From assembly GCA_017455685.1 (NCBI GenBank), contig JAFSZH010000069.1:1-39913 (forward strand): a stretch of 39,913 nucleotides of DNA. Reading direction: 5' to 3'. The notes below the pieces were generated by a model. It worked only from the letters and a program-made list of their open reading frames with translations. It did no database searches and was not told the origin of the DNA. The stretch comes from Oscillospiraceae bacterium. Its GTDB lineage: Bacteria; Bacillota; Clostridia; Oscillospirales; Oscillospiraceae. This document shows positions 17,252 to 25,289 of the stretch, one piece after another. How positions within the stretch are numbered: position 1 is the first letter of the stretch; the number at the start of each line of letters is the position of its first letter. Both the position numbers and the translations under genes were made by a program.

Positions 17252-17701
17252 TTACAGCTCCCGGGTGTCCAGCAGGATGGTGACGGGCCCGTCGTTGACG
17301 GACTCCACCTGCATATCCGCGCCGAACTCCCCGGTCTCCACCCGGAAGCCCTGTTCCCGGCAAAGCCGGATCACCCGCTCGTACAGGGGGATGGCCGTCT
17401 CCGGCCGGGCCGCGGCGGTGAACCCCGGTCGGCGGGAACGGGCATCCGCCCACAGAGTGAACTGGCTGACGATCAGGATCTCCGCGCCCGCGTCGGCGGG
17501 GCGGACGTTCATCTTGCCGTTTTCATCGGAAAAGACCCGCAGGCCGCAGATCCTGTCGGCGATCTTGTCCGCTTCCTTTTCCGTGTCCTCGATATGGACG
17601 CCCAGAAGCACCAGAAATCCGCCCCGGATCTCTCCCAGAGTCTCCCCGGTCCCGGTGCGCCGCACGGCGGCGGAGCGCACTCTCGTTACGACTGCTCTCA
17701 A
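17252..17701 (-). CDS. dtd: D-aminoacyl-tRNA deacylase
   Basis: 149 residues. DTD removes D-amino acids and glycine mischarged on tRNA. The active-site signatures are SQFTLWAD and the cis-Gly-Pro motif in NDGPVTILLDT, both intact. The start is TTG at 17701: the family begins MRAVVxRV, this codon aligns with that first Met, and AAAGGGG sits 8 bases upstream. It follows the Gx membrane gene after a 70-base gap holding an imperfect hairpin. Dtd directly after relA is widespread in Firmicutes; here two membrane genes lie between them. Confidence 0.96.
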   Translation of the reverse strand: MRAVVTRVRSAAVRRTGTGETLGEIRGGFLVLLGVHIEDTEKEADKIADRICGLRVFSDENGKMNVRPADAGAEILIVSQFTLWADARSRRPGFTAAARPETAIPLYERVIRLCREQGFRVETGEFGADMQVESVNDGPVTILLDTREL

Positions 17702-17734
17702 TGGTTTATCCCCTTTTTCTCTCTTTTTGAAACG

Positions 17735-17765
17735 GGAAACGGCCGTCCCGCCCAGGGCGAGGATG
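17735..17765 (-). terminator. Imperfect hairpin between the Gx gene and dtd
   Basis: Minus strand: CGGCC...GGCCG outer arms with TCC/GGA and CGCC/GGCG inner pairs, followed by TTTCCCGTTTC. It may act as an attenuator within the operon. Confidence 0.4.
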
Positions 17766-17771
17766 GCCGCT

Positions 17772-18266
17772 TTATTTCCTTTTCCAACGGACCCGCCGGA
17801 CCAGGATGCCCGATACCGCGCCGATGGCCGCGCCGGTGATCACGCCGCTGACGATCAGGAAGGGCAGATAATAGGTGAACAGCTCCGTCCGCAGCAGCAG
17901 GCTGGCCACCAGGATCTGGCCTGCGTTGTGGGCCACGCCGCCCGCCACGCTCACCGCCACGGAAGAAAACCTCCCGCCGGCCTTCAGCGCGCCCATGACC
18001 GCCAGGGCCAGCACGGCCCCCGCCAGGCTGTAGAGCAGCGACACGCCGGAGCCGAACAGGACGGCCACCGCCGCTACCCGCACCAGGGAGATCATGGCCG
18101 CGGCCCGGAACCCCAGGGCGTACAGGGCGAACACCACCGCCAGATTGGCCAGGCCCAGCTTCACGCCGGGGACCGGCACCGGGGCCGGGACCATGCTCTC
18201 CACGTAGGAGAGGATCAGCGCCAGCGCCGTCAGCAGCGACAGCGCCGCCAGTTTCCGGGTCTTCAT
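17772..18266 (-). CDS. Gx transporter family / heptaprenyl diphosphate synthase component I-like membrane protein
   Basis: 164 residues with about five hydrophobic helices. The family hallmark GVKLGLANLAVV follows the first helix, and GGVAHNAGQI is the second conserved loop. The family (Pfam Hpre_diP_synt_I) is named after a polyprenyl synthase subunit but looks like an ECF-type substrate-binding membrane protein; no activity is proven. It lies next to a NusG-domain-II protein, the pairing seen in flavin-based extracellular electron-transfer loci as eetB/eetA (from memory). The start at 18266 overlaps nothing and is 13 bases from the upstream stop. Confidence 0.85.
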   Translation of the reverse strand: MKTRKLAALSLLTALALILSYVESMVPAPVPVPGVKLGLANLAVVFALYALGFRAAAMISLVRVAAVAVLFGSGVSLLYSLAGAVLALAVMGALKAGGRFSSVAVSVAGGVAHNAGQILVASLLLRTELFTYYLPFLIVSGVITGAAIGAVSGILVRRVRWKRK

Positions 18267-18279
18267 GGGTCCACCTCTC

Positions 18280-18642
18280 TCAACTGACCAGATCCGCCCC
18301 GTCTCCGGCGCCGCCCTCCACGGTCACGGTCAGCCTGTTGGGCAGACAGGTGATCCGCTGGCCGTTCCGGAAGATCCTGCCCTGCCTGACGCAGATCTTG
18401 TCCGGGCAGTCCGCCCGCTCGATCCAGGCCTTTCCCCCGCCGATGACGAGCACGTTGGTGCCGCCGTTCAGCGGGAAGACGCCGTCCCGGTCCAGGGGAT
18501 AGCGGCCCACCACCCGGTCCTCCACGCGCACCACCGCCTGTCCGCCCCGGGACGCCCCCGCCTGGAAGACCAGGTACAGCGCCAGGGCCAGCAGCAGCAG
18601 TCCGCCGATCAGCAGGAGATCGTTTCTTGCTGTCTTTTTCAT
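18280..18642 (-). CDS. NusG domain II-containing membrane-anchored protein
   Basis: 120 residues: one N-terminal helix (LLLIGGLLLLALALYLVF) and an external beta domain. It ends with the family motif ADCPDKICVRQGRI and GQRITCLPNRL. Three cysteines in that domain are candidates for a disulfide or redox site. The domain resembles NusG domain II, but the protein is not a transcription factor; members are exported membrane proteins. It sits 9 bases after relA and just before the Gx protein, a conserved pair. In Listeria the similar EetA/EetB pair supports extracellular electron transfer (recalled, not checked). Confidence 0.88.
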   Translation of the reverse strand: MKKTARNDLLLIGGLLLLALALYLVFQAGASRGGQAVVRVEDRVVGRYPLDRDGVFPLNGGTNVLVIGGGKAWIERADCPDKICVRQGRIFRNGQRITCLPNRLTVTVEGGAGDGADLVS

Positions 18643-18651
18643 ATCCGCCGT

Positions 18652-20856
18652 TCAGCCGTTGCCCCGCTGGATCTCCCGGACGCCGCCGAGAGTCCGGATG
18701 CGGGCCATGATCAGCCGCAGCGAAGCCAGATCCGGCACCATCATGGTCACGTGGATCATGGCGTTCCCCTCGGGCAGGCTCCGGGCGTTCAGGGACTGGA
18801 CCTTGGCGCTGAGAGCGTTGAGCACCGAGGCCACGTCCAGCACCAGGCCGTTCCGGTCCCGGGCCAGGATGCGCAGAGAGGTGGTATACATGTCGTGGGT
18901 GTTGTCTGCCCAGCCCACGTTGAGCCAGCGGCCGTCCTTTTCCTTGCCGCACAGACTGTTAAGGTAGTTGGGGCAGTCCGCCCGGTGGATGGAAATGCCC
19001 TGGCCCCGGGTGATGAAGCCCACGATGGGGTCCCCGGGCACGGGGGTGCAGCAGCGGGAGAACTTGATCAGGCAGTTGTCCATGCCCTCCACCAGCACGC
19101 CCTGCACGGCCTTCACCGGCTTGCCGCTGCGGCGTTCCGCCGCCTCGTTGATCTTGTCCAGGGCGGTCTTATGGGCGTTCTGCCTGGCGGCGCGGGTGAT
19201 CTCGTCCCGGAAACGGTTCACCGCCCGGGTGCTGGTGATGCCGCCGTAGCCGATGGCGGCAAACATATCGTCCATGGAGGTGACGGCCAGCTTCTTCACG
19301 CAGGTCTGCACCAGCTCCTCGTCGTTGAGGTAGGCCATGGTAAGACCGGAGCGGCGCATCTCCCCTTCGAACATCTCCTTGCCCCGGAGGATGTTCTCCT
19401 CCCGGCGCTCCCGCTTCAGCCACTGACGGATCTTGGCGCGGGCAGAGTTGGATTTGCACAGGTTCATCCAGTCCCGGCTGGGGCCCGGGGCCGCCTTGGA
19501 GGTGAGGATGTCCACGATGTCCCCGTTCTGCAGGGTGTAGTCAAAGGGCACGATCCGGCCGTTGACCTTGGCGCCGATCATGCTGTTGCCCACGGCGGAG
19601 TGGATGCCGTAAGCGAAGTCGATGGGACAGGCGCCGGCGGGCAAGTTCACCACGTCCCCCTGGGGCGTGAAAACGAACACCTCGTCATCGAACATGTCCA
19701 TTTTGAGGTCGTGGACGAACTCCCCTGCGTCGCTGTCCTGCTGGGCCTCCAGCAGGCGCCGGATCCAGGCGAATTTCTCCTCGTCACCGGCCCGGACGCC
19801 GGCTTCGCCGGATTTGTATTTCCAGTGGGCGGCGATGCCGTACTCGGCGGTGCGGTGCATCTCCCAGGTGCGGATCTGCACCTCGAACATGATGCCCTCT
19901 TCCCCGATGACGGTGGTCTGCACGCTCTGATAGCCGTTGGGCTTGGGGCTGGCCACGTAGTCCTTGAACCGGCCCGGCACCGGGCGGAACATGTCGTGGA
20001 TGTGGCCCAGTACGTTATAGCAGTCGGCGATGTTGTCCACGATGACCCGGAAGGCGCACAGGTCGAAAATGTCGTCCACCGCCCGCTTCTGGGTATACAT
20101 TTTCCGGTAGATGCTGTAAATATGCTTGATGCGGCTCTGGACGGTGGCGTGGATGCCGTACTCGGTCAGCCGGTCCGTGATCTTCTTTTCCACGTCCCCC
20201 ATGAACCGGTTGAGCACGTCCGCCTTGGAGTCCAGGTAGTCGTTGATCTCCCGGTAGCCGTCCGGGTCCAGATACTTCAGCGCCAGATCCTCCAGCTCCC
20301 ATTTGACCCGCTGCAGGCCCAGCCGATGGGCGATGGGGGCGTAGATCTCCATGGTCTCCAGAGATTTTTCCAGCTGCTTCTGGCTGGCCATGTACTCCAT
20401 GGTACGCATGTTGTGCAGCCGGTCGGCGATCTTGATGAGGATGACCCGGATGTCCTTGGCCATGGCCATGAGCATCTTCCGAAGGTTTTCCATCTGCTCG
20501 TCTTCCCGGCTGGTGAACTGCACCCGGGTCAGCTTGGTGACGCCCTCCACGATGTCCGCCACCTCGGCGCCGAACTGCTTGGCGATATCCTCATGGGTGA
20601 TGGCGGTGTCCTCGATGGTGTCGTGGAGCAGGGCGGAGACGATACTGTCCTCGTCCAGGCCCATCTCCGCGCAGATCTGGGCGGCGGCCACGCAGTGGGT
20701 CACGTAGGGCGTGCCCGCCTTGCGCCGCTGGCCGCTGTGAGCTCTGTCCGCCAGCTCAAAGGCAGCGCGGACCCGGCCCAGGTCCACTCCGGGGTTATGC
20801 TCCAGAATGGTCTCGGCAAGCTCTCTGTATCCCTGTTCAACTATCTCTTCAGCCAT
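18652..20856 (-). CDS. relA: Bifunctional (p)ppGpp synthetase/hydrolase (RelA/SpoT homologue)
   Basis: 734 residues, a full-length Rel. The order is HD hydrolase (YVTH at 51-54, HDTIEDT at 78-84), synthetase (SRIKHIYSIYRKM, CAFRVIVDN, and RFKDYVASPKPNGYQS with the RxKD form of bifunctional enzymes), TGS (VFTPQGDVVNLPAGA), a helical/zinc-finger-like region with FSRCCTPVPGDPI, and a C-terminal ACT domain. It makes and degrades the alarmone in response to amino-acid starvation on the ribosome. It lies 28 bases after recJ, with GGGAG 10 bases before the ATG, and is probably cotranscribed from the recJ promoter. Confidence 0.97.
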   Translation of the reverse strand: MAEEIVEQGYRELAETILEHNPGVDLGRVRAAFELADRAHSGQRRKAGTPYVTHCVAAAQICAEMGLDEDSIVSALLHDTIEDTAITHEDIAKQFGAEVADIVEGVTKLTRVQFTSREDEQMENLRKMLMAMAKDIRVILIKIADRLHNMRTMEYMASQKQLEKSLETMEIYAPIAHRLGLQRVKWELEDLALKYLDPDGYREINDYLDSKADVLNRFMGDVEKKITDRLTEYGIHATVQSRIKHIYSIYRKMYTQKRAVDDIFDLCAFRVIVDNIADCYNVLGHIHDMFRPVPGRFKDYVASPKPNGYQSVQTTVIGEEGIMFEVQIRTWEMHRTAEYGIAAHWKYKSGEAGVRAGDEEKFAWIRRLLEAQQDSDAGEFVHDLKMDMFDDEVFVFTPQGDVVNLPAGACPIDFAYGIHSAVGNSMIGAKVNGRIVPFDYTLQNGDIVDILTSKAAPGPSRDWMNLCKSNSARAKIRQWLKRERREENILRGKEMFEGEMRRSGLTMAYLNDEELVQTCVKKLAVTSMDDMFAAIGYGGITSTRAVNRFRDEITRAARQNAHKTALDKINEAAERRSGKPVKAVQGVLVEGMDNCLIKFSRCCTPVPGDPIVGFITRGQGISIHRADCPNYLNSLCGKEKDGRWLNVGWADNTHDMYTTSLRILARDRNGLVLDVASVLNALSAKVQSLNARSLPEGNAMIHVTMMVPDLASLRLIMARIRTLGGVREIQRGNG

Positions 20857-20884
20857 TGTTTTTTATCTCCCGATGGCGAGATCT

Positions 20885-22579
20885 TCACGCCGTCCGCTCA
20901 GCGTGGGGGCGCAGATCGGTGATCACCAGCTGTACGCTGCGCCGGGAACGGAATTCGTTGATCTGGGGGACGAACACCACGTCCACCCGCTGTCCCTGCC
21001 GGGCCCCCAGCTTGGGGGCGGTCTGGGAGAAGAACACGCAGTCGAACTCCCGGCCGAACTTCACCAGCCGCAGCCGAAGGTGCTTGCCTCCGCCGATGGG
21101 GGTCAGCGTGTCCAGCATCGCGTCCTCCATGTACAGCAGGGCCCGGGGGTTCCCGTTGCCGCAGGGCTCCAGGGCGTCCAGAGACTCCACGCACTCCATG
21201 CTCAGCAGCTCGGGGTCGTCCACCATCAGTTCCGGCTCCAGCGCCGGAGGTTCTCCGTCGGGATGGGCCAGGTAGTACTCGCCCAGCTTCCGGCGCAGCT
21301 CGTCCACCTTGTCCCGGCGGACCGTCAGTCCCGCTGCCATGGCGTGGCCGCCGAAGCCCTCCAGACAGTCGGTGCAGGCCGCCAGCGCCTCGTACAGGTT
21401 GAAGGCGCCCGTGCTGCGGCAGGAGCCCTTGCCGTTCTCCCCGTCCAGGCAGATCATCACCGCCGGGACACTGTAGGTGTCCGTCAGCCGGGAGGCCACG
21501 ATGCCGATGACGCCGGGGTGCCAGTTCTCCGCCGCCAGGACGATGGGCGTCTCCGGCCGCTCGGAGCCCAGCATTTCCCGGGCCTGCTTCCAGATCTCCA
21601 GCTCCAGGTCCTGCCGCTGCCGGTTCTGGCTGCACAGCTCGGCGGCCAGCTCGGCGGCTTCCCGCCGGTCCGCCGTCTCCAGCAGACGCACGGCCATCCG
21701 GGTCCGGCCCAGCCGCCCGGCGGCGTTGATGCGGGGCGCCAGGGAGAAGCCCACGGTGGAGGCGGTCAGCTTCTTTTCCGCCACGCCGGTCTCCCAGATC
21801 AGGGCCCGGAAGCCCGGGCGGCACTTGCCCTCCGCGATCATTTTAAGGCCCATAGCGGTGATATACCGGTTCTCCCCCAGCAGGGGCATCACGTCGGCCA
21901 CCGTGCCCACGGCCACCAGGTCGGCATAGCGGCGGAGCATCTTTTCCGTGTCTCCCGCCATGGCGCAGACCAGCTTGAAGGCCACGCCCACGCCCGCCAG
22001 ATTCTGGCCCGCCTCGCCGTTGTCCGGGCGCTTGGGATTCACCACCGCCTCAGCCTCGGGCAGGGACTCCCGGCACTCGTGGTGGTCAGTGATGATCATG
22101 TCCACCCCCAGGGATGCGGCGTAGGCCGTCTCCTCCAGGCTGGTGACGCCGCAGTCCACGGTGACGATCAGCGTCACGCCCTTGTCGGCCAGCTTTTTTA
22201 TGGCGGCGGTGTTGAGCCCGTAGCCCTCGCTGAGCCGGTCGGGGATGTAGATCTCGCAGTCCAGGTCCCTGGTGCGGAGATAGTCCGCCAGCAGACAGGC
22301 TGCGGTGATGCCGTCCACGTCGTAGTCGCCGTAGACCGCCACTTTTTCCCCCGTGACGATGGCCCGGGTCAGCCGCTGCACGGCGTTGATCATGTCCGGG
22401 AGCGCCAGGGGATCGGAAAGCTGTTCGGCCCCGCCGCGGAGAAAGGCGTTCACCCGGTCCGCGTCGGAAAAGCCCCGCAAATGCAGTATCCCCGCCAGAA
22501 GCGGGGTACATCCTGCCGACAAAAGGGAACGCGGAATTTCCGGTCCCGATGCCGGCACCCTCCAATTGGCATATTTCAT
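20885..22579 (-). CDS. recJ: Single-stranded-DNA-specific exonuclease RecJ
   Basis: 564 residues of the DHH/DHHA1 superfamily. Metal motifs are GDYDVDGITAAC, VDCGVTS and the name-giving ITDHHECRE; the DHHA1 motif is GGHAMAAGL. The length matches short clostridial RecJ and lacks the C-terminal extension of Bacillus RecJ. It degrades ssDNA 5' to 3' in recombination and mismatch repair. The ATG at 22579 has TTGGAG about 12 bases upstream, a rather long gap. It heads the recJ-relA-...-dtd unit and diverges from prmA. Confidence 0.95.
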   Translation of the reverse strand: MKYANWRVPASGPEIPRSLLSAGCTPLLAGILHLRGFSDADRVNAFLRGGAEQLSDPLALPDMINAVQRLTRAIVTGEKVAVYGDYDVDGITAACLLADYLRTRDLDCEIYIPDRLSEGYGLNTAAIKKLADKGVTLIVTVDCGVTSLEETAYAASLGVDMIITDHHECRESLPEAEAVVNPKRPDNGEAGQNLAGVGVAFKLVCAMAGDTEKMLRRYADLVAVGTVADVMPLLGENRYITAMGLKMIAEGKCRPGFRALIWETGVAEKKLTASTVGFSLAPRINAAGRLGRTRMAVRLLETADRREAAELAAELCSQNRQRQDLELEIWKQAREMLGSERPETPIVLAAENWHPGVIGIVASRLTDTYSVPAVMICLDGENGKGSCRSTGAFNLYEALAACTDCLEGFGGHAMAAGLTVRRDKVDELRRKLGEYYLAHPDGEPPALEPELMVDDPELLSMECVESLDALEPCGNGNPRALLYMEDAMLDTLTPIGGGKHLRLRLVKFGREFDCVFFSQTAPKLGARQGQRVDVVFVPQINEFRSRRSVQLVITDLRPHAERTA

Positions 22580-22621
22580 TGCGTATATTACTCCAATATA
22601 TTTTTTTATTCTTAATATGTC

Positions 22622-22650
22622 ATTTTATCAGACATGGTCTTATTACGCAA
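22622..22650 (-). promoter_or_regulatory. Promoter of the recJ-relA unit
   Basis: Minus strand: TTGCGT (22645-22650), 17-base spacer, TAAAAT (22622-22627). It is back-to-back with the prmA promoter, the two -35 boxes being 9 bases apart. Confidence 0.7.
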
Positions 22651-22659
22651 GCCGTTTCC

Positions 22660-22688
22660 TTGACACCGGCGGGGAAAAACAGTAAACT
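22660..22688 (+). promoter_or_regulatory. Promoter of prmA
   Basis: Perfect TTGACA (22660-22665), 17-base spacer, TAAACT (22683-22688), about 32 bases before the start codon. Confidence 0.75.
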
Positions 22689-22726
22689 TTCCCATAGAAT
22701 TTTACGTGAAAACACGGAGGGCGCTT

Positions 22727-23647
22727 ATGCAGTGGCTGGAATGTACCGTGGAATGCGGCCGTGATACGGAGGAGGTCTGTCAGCGTCTGGCGGAGCTGGG
22801 CGTGGAGGGCATGTCCGTGGAGAACGAGGAGGACTTCCGGAGCTTTCTGGAAAACAATCACGCCTACTGGGACTACGTGGACGAGGAGCTGGAACGGCGC
22901 TTCGCCGGGGTGTCCCGGGTGAAGTTCTGGCTGGCCGACGACGAGGACGGCCGGGCCGTTCTTGACCGTGTCCGGAAGGCGGGCTTCGCTCCGGCGGTGG
23001 GCGTCATCGCCGACGAGGACTGGGAGAACAACTGGAAGCAGTACTACGTGCCCATCCCCATCGGGGAAAAGCTGGTGGTGGTCCCCGCCTGGGAGGACGC
23101 GCCCGCCGACGGGCGGCTGCCCCTGCGGCTGGACCCGGGACTGATCTTCGGCACCGGCAGCCACGCCACCACCCGCATGTGTCTGGAAGCCCTGGAAGGG
23201 CTCTCCGGGCCGGAGAAGCGGGTGCTGGATCTGGGCTGCGGCAGCGGTATATTGTCCATCGGGGCGCTGGTGCTGGGCTGCGCCTCCGCCGCGGGCTGCG
23301 ATATCGACCCCAAAGCGCCGGAGGTGGCCATGGACAACGCCGCTCTCAACGGCATCGGCCCGAGCCGGTTCCGGGTGTATGCCGGGGATATCCTCACCGA
23401 CCGGGGCATGCGGAAGCTGCTGGGGACCGGCTATGAGATCGTGCTGGCCAACATCGTCTCGGACGTGATCATCCCCCTGGCCCCTATCGCCCGGGAGTTC
23501 CTGGCCCCGGGAGGCGATTTCGTCTGCTCCGGCATCATCGAAGGCCGACAGGCCGAGGTGGCCGCCGCCCTGCGCGAGGCCGGCTTTGCCGTCGTTGAGC
23601 ACCAGTGTCAGGAGGAATGGCATTGCTTCCGCTGCCGGGCGGAATGA
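22727..23647 (+). CDS. prmA: Ribosomal protein L11 methyltransferase
   Basis: 306 residues. PrmA trimethylates ribosomal protein L11 with SAM. The N-terminal L11-binding ferredoxin-like domain starts MQWLECTVEC; the linker EDWENNWKQYYVP, then FGTGSHATTRMCL, SAM motif I DLGCGSGILSIGAL, and LANIVSDVI are family signatures. GGAGG lies 6 bases before the ATG at 22727; an in-frame GTG at 22706 is less likely. Divergent from recJ. Confidence 0.96.
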   Translation: MQWLECTVECGRDTEEVCQRLAELGVEGMSVENEEDFRSFLENNHAYWDYVDEELERRFAGVSRVKFWLADDEDGRAVLDRVRKAGFAPAVGVIADEDWENNWKQYYVPIPIGEKLVVVPAWEDAPADGRLPLRLDPGLIFGTGSHATTRMCLEALEGLSGPEKRVLDLGCGSGILSIGALVLGCASAAGCDIDPKAPEVAMDNAALNGIGPSRFRVYAGDILTDRGMRKLLGTGYEIVLANIVSDVIIPLAPIAREFLAPGGDFVCSGIIEGRQAEVAAALREAGFAVVEHQCQEEWHCFRCRAE

Positions 23648-23684
23648 TTTTCCATATTAAAGGAGGAAATTCCCCCCTGCGGCG

Positions 23685-23699
23685 GGACATACTATGTCC
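23685..23699. promoter_or_regulatory. 15-base palindrome upstream of the 57-residue ORF
   Basis: GGACATA-C-TATGTCC is a perfect dyad 26 bases before the small ORF's ATG, preceded by AAAGGAGG that leads into no convincing ORF. It could be an operator or a leader hairpin. Confidence 0.35.
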
Positions 23700-23725
23700 G
23701 TAATCAACCGACAGGAGGGATTTCC

Positions 23726-23899
23726 ATGGAAACGAAACGCTTTATGACAGGGCTGGGCATCGGCATGGCGGCCGGCGCCACGCTGAGCATGGTGGTCATG
23801 CCCCGGGCTCGCCGCAATGAGGGCCGCAAGATGGTCAGCCGGGCTCTGAAGAACATGGGAGACGTAATCGACGACGTGTCCGCCGTGTTCGGAAGATAA
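23726..23899 (+). CDS. Small single-pass membrane protein, 57 residues
   Basis: A short ORF with a strong SD (AGGAGGG, 6 bases before the ATG). It reads METKRFMTGLGIGMAAGATL, then SMVVMPRARRNEGRKM and a helical tail ending SAVFGR. A glycine/alanine-rich hydrophobic helix (about residues 7-25) precedes a basic stretch, so the tail should be cytoplasmic. The layout is like small YtxH-type proteins, but I do not recognise the family and assign no function. A strong bidirectional terminator follows 13 bases after the stop, so it may be the last gene of the prmA transcript. Confidence 0.75.
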   Translation: METKRFMTGLGIGMAAGATLSMVVMPRARRNEGRKMVSRALKNMGDVIDDVSAVFGR

Positions 23900-23912
23900 C
23901 GACCCATACCAC

Positions 23913-23955
23913 AAAAAAAACCGGAGAGCGCTCCTCTGCGCTCTCCGGGTTTTTT
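23913..23955. terminator. Terminator after the small membrane protein
   Basis: Arms CCGGAGAGCGC / GCGCTCTCCGG (11 bp), 6-base loop, T6 downstream and A8 upstream. Confidence 0.92.
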
Positions 23956-23975
23956 CGTCCTGCAGACTTCCCCCG

Positions 23976-24004
23976 TTGCCATTTTGTCCCGGGCGGTGTA
24001 CAAT
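23976..24004 (+). promoter_or_regulatory. Promoter of the aldo/keto reductase
   Basis: TTGCCA (23976-23981), 17-base spacer, TACAAT (23999-24004); SD and ATG follow within 35 bases. Confidence 0.7.
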
Positions 24005-24038
24005 GACAGCCGGTAAACGACGCGAAGGAGGACCTTCC

Positions 24039-25174
24039 ATGGAATTCAAGCCGGAAAAAAAGCTGGGCTTCGGGCTCATGCGCCTGCCTCAGAAAAACCC
24101 CAACGACGCCGCCGATCTGGATCTGGACCGGGTCAAGGCTATGGTGGACCTCTTCATGGAGCGGGGCTTCACCTACTTTGACACCGCCTGGATGTACTGC
24201 GGCTTTGCCAGCGAGGACGCCGCCCGCGTCGCCCTGGTGGAGCGCTACCCCCGGGAGAGCTTCACTCTGGCCGACAAGCTCCACGACGGCTTCATCGAGA
24301 CCGAGGACGACCGGGACAAAATTTTCAGCGCCCAGCTGCGGAAGACCGGGGCCGGGTACTTCGACTACTATCTGATCCACGGCATCGAGGAGGACACCAT
24401 CGGCAAATACGAGTCCCTTCACTGCTTCGAGTGGCTGCTGGAGAAGAAACGCGCCGGGCTGGTGCGCCACGCCGGGTTCTCCTTCCACGCCTCTCCCGAG
24501 CTGCTGGACCGGCTGCTGACACAATATCCGGAGATGGAGTTCGTGCAGCTGCAGATCAACTATCTGGACTGGGAGAGCCCCTGGATCCTGTCCCGGGCCT
24601 GCTATGAGGTCGCCGTGCGCCACGGCAAGAGCGTGGTCGTCATGGAGCCGGTCAAGGGCGGCACCCTGGCCCGGCTGCCGGAGGAAGCCGCGCAGGCCTT
24701 CCGTTCCCTGGATGAAAACGCCTCCCCGGCCAGCTGGGCGGTGCGCTTCGCCGCCAGTCTGGAAAACGTGATGGTGGTGCTCTCCGGCATGAGCACCCTG
24801 GACCAGGTCCGGGACAACACCGACTATATGGCAGATTTCAAGCCTCTGACCGAAGCGGAAAGGCCGCCTGCTTCCGGGCCGCCGAGGCGATCCGAAGCCA
24901 GATCGCCGTGCCCTGTACCGGCTGCTCCTACTGCACCGAGGGCTGCCCCATGCACATCGCCATCCCCCAGTACTTCTCCCTGTACAACGAGGAAGCCCGG
25001 GAGCGCCGGGGCGACGACAAGTGGACCATCAATTTCTCCAACTACGAGCGGCTCACCAAAGTATTCGGCAAGCCCGAAGACTGCATCGGCTGCGGTCAGT
25101 GCGAGGGCGTGTGTCCCCAGCATCTGCCTATCACGGAGTACCTCCCGAAGGTGGCAGACTATTTCAGGGAATGA
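24039..25174 (+). pseudogene. Aldo/keto reductase with C-terminal ferredoxin domain, split by a -1 frameshift
   Basis: The first frame (from the ATG at 24039, with GAAGGAGG upstream) encodes an aldo/keto reductase barrel: LGFGLMRLPQ, FDTAWMYCG (catalytic Tyr), ADKLHD, GFSFHASPELLD, and VVMEPVKGGTLA. After MADFKPLTEAE it loses homology. The -1 frame then continues with KAACFRAAEAIRSQIAV, PCTGCSYCTEGCP and CIGCGQCEGVCP, the two [4Fe-4S] motifs expected at the end of this family. The break is at AAA 24859-24861; one more A would restore EAEKAACF and a 378-residue protein. The first frame would otherwise run to 25265. It could be a real mutation or a sequencing error; no classic slippery heptamer is in frame. 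Confidence 0.9.
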
Positions 25175-25194
25175 GCGTCCATACATAAAGATCC

Positions 25195-25228
25195 GACCCG
25201 TCCGGCCGCGCCGGGCGGGTCTTCTGTT
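25195..25228 (+). terminator. Terminator after the aldo/keto reductase
   Basis: 12-bp arms GACCCGTCCGGC / GCCGGGCGGGTC (one G-T pair) with a 3-base loop, then TTCTGTTT. Confidence 0.75.
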
Positions 25229-25289
25229 TGTCCGCCCGGGAACCGCTGCCCCCCGCCGGGCATAAGCTGGGGCGGAGGATGATCGACCC

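Noticed and set aside
15173-17839. 888-residue plus-strand ORF
   Set aside because: It lies antisense to MBL, metallophosphoesterase and dtd genes with clear motifs; its composition (Gly/Arg/His/Val-rich) is typical of the complement of GC-rich coding DNA.
18265-20922. 885-residue plus-strand ORF
   Set aside because: Antisense shadow of relA and the NusG-II gene; no motif, no SD.
23694-23747. 17-codon ORF starting within the palindrome
   Set aside because: It overlaps the 57-residue ORF out of frame, and the nearest SD is about 25 bases away.
24855-24870. Programmed ribosomal frameshift in the aldo/keto reductase
   Set aside because: No X-XXY-YYZ heptamer is in frame and no strong downstream stem was seen; a lost A is simpler.
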